This document shows positions 63,363-64,000 of a DNA stretch of 64,000 nt, one piece after another. The notes beneath the pieces were generated by a model. That model did not search any database and was not told where the DNA came from. It was given only the letters and a program-made list of their open reading frames with translations. The DNA lies in the NCBI RefSeq assembly GCF_002157225.2, contig NZ_CP020038.1, positions 3,316,501-3,380,500 on the forward strand, given 5' to 3'. Each line of letters starts with the position of its first letter. Position 1 is the stretch's first letter. This DNA comes from Agarilytica rhodophyticola (GTDB lineage: Bacteria; Pseudomonadota; Gammaproteobacteria; Pseudomonadales; Cellvibrionaceae). The translations under genes and the position numbers were made by a program.

Positions 63363-64000
63363 ATGGTTTTTATTCCTGCCGAAACTAATATCTCAGGGGC
63401 TTCAGAAGACCTCTTTGTGGTCATTAATAAGACCCATATATTATGTGTAGAAAATAGTGCTTGGCGGCCGCTGTCTTCTTCAATGACAACGGCTTTAGGG
63501 CCCTATCATCACCGTCACTATCTGGGAACTTTGGACGGCGAGCATTGCTATGCTGTTTACTACGATCATCTTGATGCGCCCCAGGTGGAGGGGTTTCAAT
63601 GGTATGGTCTGCGCCATCAGTTAGGCGCTTCCAGTGAAGAATATTTTCAGCTCGCGGGCAGAGCCTTACAATTGACGCGATGGTATTTAGAGCATCAATT
63701 TTGCGGTGTGTGTGGTAGCCCCACATCCACATCCAGTGTTGATCGCGCTCTTGTGTGTGAAAATTGCGAAGCACGTTTTTATCCGCGTATATCTCCTTGT
63801 GTAATTGGTTTGGTTAGGAAAGGGGATATGTGTCTATTAGCGCAAGGGGTCAAACACCCGCAAGGTTTGTATAGTACTTTGGCTGGATTTATTGAACCTG
63901 GTGAGTCTGCTGAGCAGGCCTTTGCGCGTGAAGTGGGAGAGGAAGTGGGTATTGAGATAAAAAATCTACGATACTTCGGCTCCCAGCCATGGCCATTTCC
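63363..64000 (+). CDS. nudC: NADH pyrophosphatase / NAD-cap decapping hydrolase (3' partial)
   Basis: The ATG at 63363 opens a frame that runs off the window end, giving 212 residues. A zinc-ribbon is visible (CGVCG ... CENC). The Nudix box GFIEPGESAEQAFAREVGEEVGI is complete, with REVGEEVG holding the metal-binding glutamates. The last visible stretch is GSQPWPF, the NudC-specific motif that follows the box. NudC hydrolyses NAD(H) and removes NAD caps from RNA. The gene lies 40 bp after fimL on the same strand; the two may be co-transcribed. Confidence 0.95.
   Translation, partial: MVFIPAETNISGASEDLFVVINKTHILCVENSAWRPLSSSMTTALGPYHHRHYLGTLDGEHCYAVYYDHLDAPQVEGFQWYGLRHQLGASSEEYFQLAGRALQLTRWYLEHQFCGVCGSPTSTSSVDRALVCENCEARFYPRISPCVIGLVRKGDMCLLAQGVKHPQGLYSTLAGFIEPGESAEQAFAREVGEEVGIEIKNLRYFGSQPWPF

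Overview
The window is an AT-leaning chromosomal segment from a gammaproteobacterium, most likely a marine heterotroph of the Cellvibrio/Pseudomonas side of the class. The strongest taxonomic clue is the right-hand backbone. The gene order mltD - gloB - methyltransferase - dnaQ, and then fimL - nudC, matches from memory the order around PA1812-PA1823 of Pseudomonas aeruginosa. TonB-dependent uptake, polysaccharide-degrading enzymes and secreted proteases suggest a polymer-degrading lifestyle. No tRNA, rRNA, CRISPR array, prophage or intact transposase was seen. The species cannot be named from the sequence alone.

Layout. 1-5.4 kb: end of a polysaccharide-utilisation cluster (GH88/GH105-type unsaturated uronyl hydrolase, an unrecognised 670-aa alpha-rich protein, a TonB-dependent receptor). 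5.9-8.3 kb: an orphan 335-aa protein, a small MITE-like element and a secreted reprolysin-like metalloprotease. 8.9-19.1 kb: a regulator-rich block suggesting electrophile or formaldehyde handling: glutathione S-transferase, glutathione-dependent formaldehyde dehydrogenase, a fused flavin/iron-sulfur oxidoreductase, two closely similar DUF1348 proteins (one cytosolic, one apparently Tat-exported), and TetR, AraC and two LysR regulators. 19.2-22 kb: secreted trypsin-like protease and a sugar-dehydrogenase-like beta-propeller. 22.5-24.9 kb: a roughly 2.4-kb segment bracketed by inverted copies of a roughly 100-120-bp repeat and carrying a lipoprotein plus a small helical protein of unknown role. 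25.1-28.5 kb: GH1 glucosidase and KduI operon with a divergent TetR regulator. 28.6-31.5 kb: NHL-repeat protein and a LytS/LytR-type two-component pair.

31.5-36.3 kb holds a second MITE-like element, several small secreted proteins, a GT87-like membrane mannosyltransferase and a DUF547 protein. 36.3-42.7 kb holds a vanadium-dependent haloperoxidase, a 1.2-kb AT-rich gap, then a two-gene unit of a five-heme lipoprotein built from cytochrome-P460-like repeats and a beta-barrel protein carrying its own heme site. 43.4-47.3 kb holds a GPH sugar symporter and a GH94 phosphorylase resembling cellobionic acid phosphorylase. 47.4-53.5 kb is HDOD protein, MltD, GloB, methyltransferase and DnaQ. 53.7-61.1 kb is a nine-gene Mrp-type multisubunit cation/proton antiporter operon (E, F, G, A'/B fusion, C, D, D-like, small membrane protein, D-like). 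61.6 kb to the end is fimL and the start of nudC.

The least familiar items are the repeat-bracketed lipoprotein pair (22.5-24.9 kb) and the P460 multiheme lipoprotein with its heme-bearing barrel (39.2-42.7 kb). The Mrp operon also has two oddities: an apparent AUC start codon and an embedded small membrane protein. Functional proposals for these are inference from sequence features.
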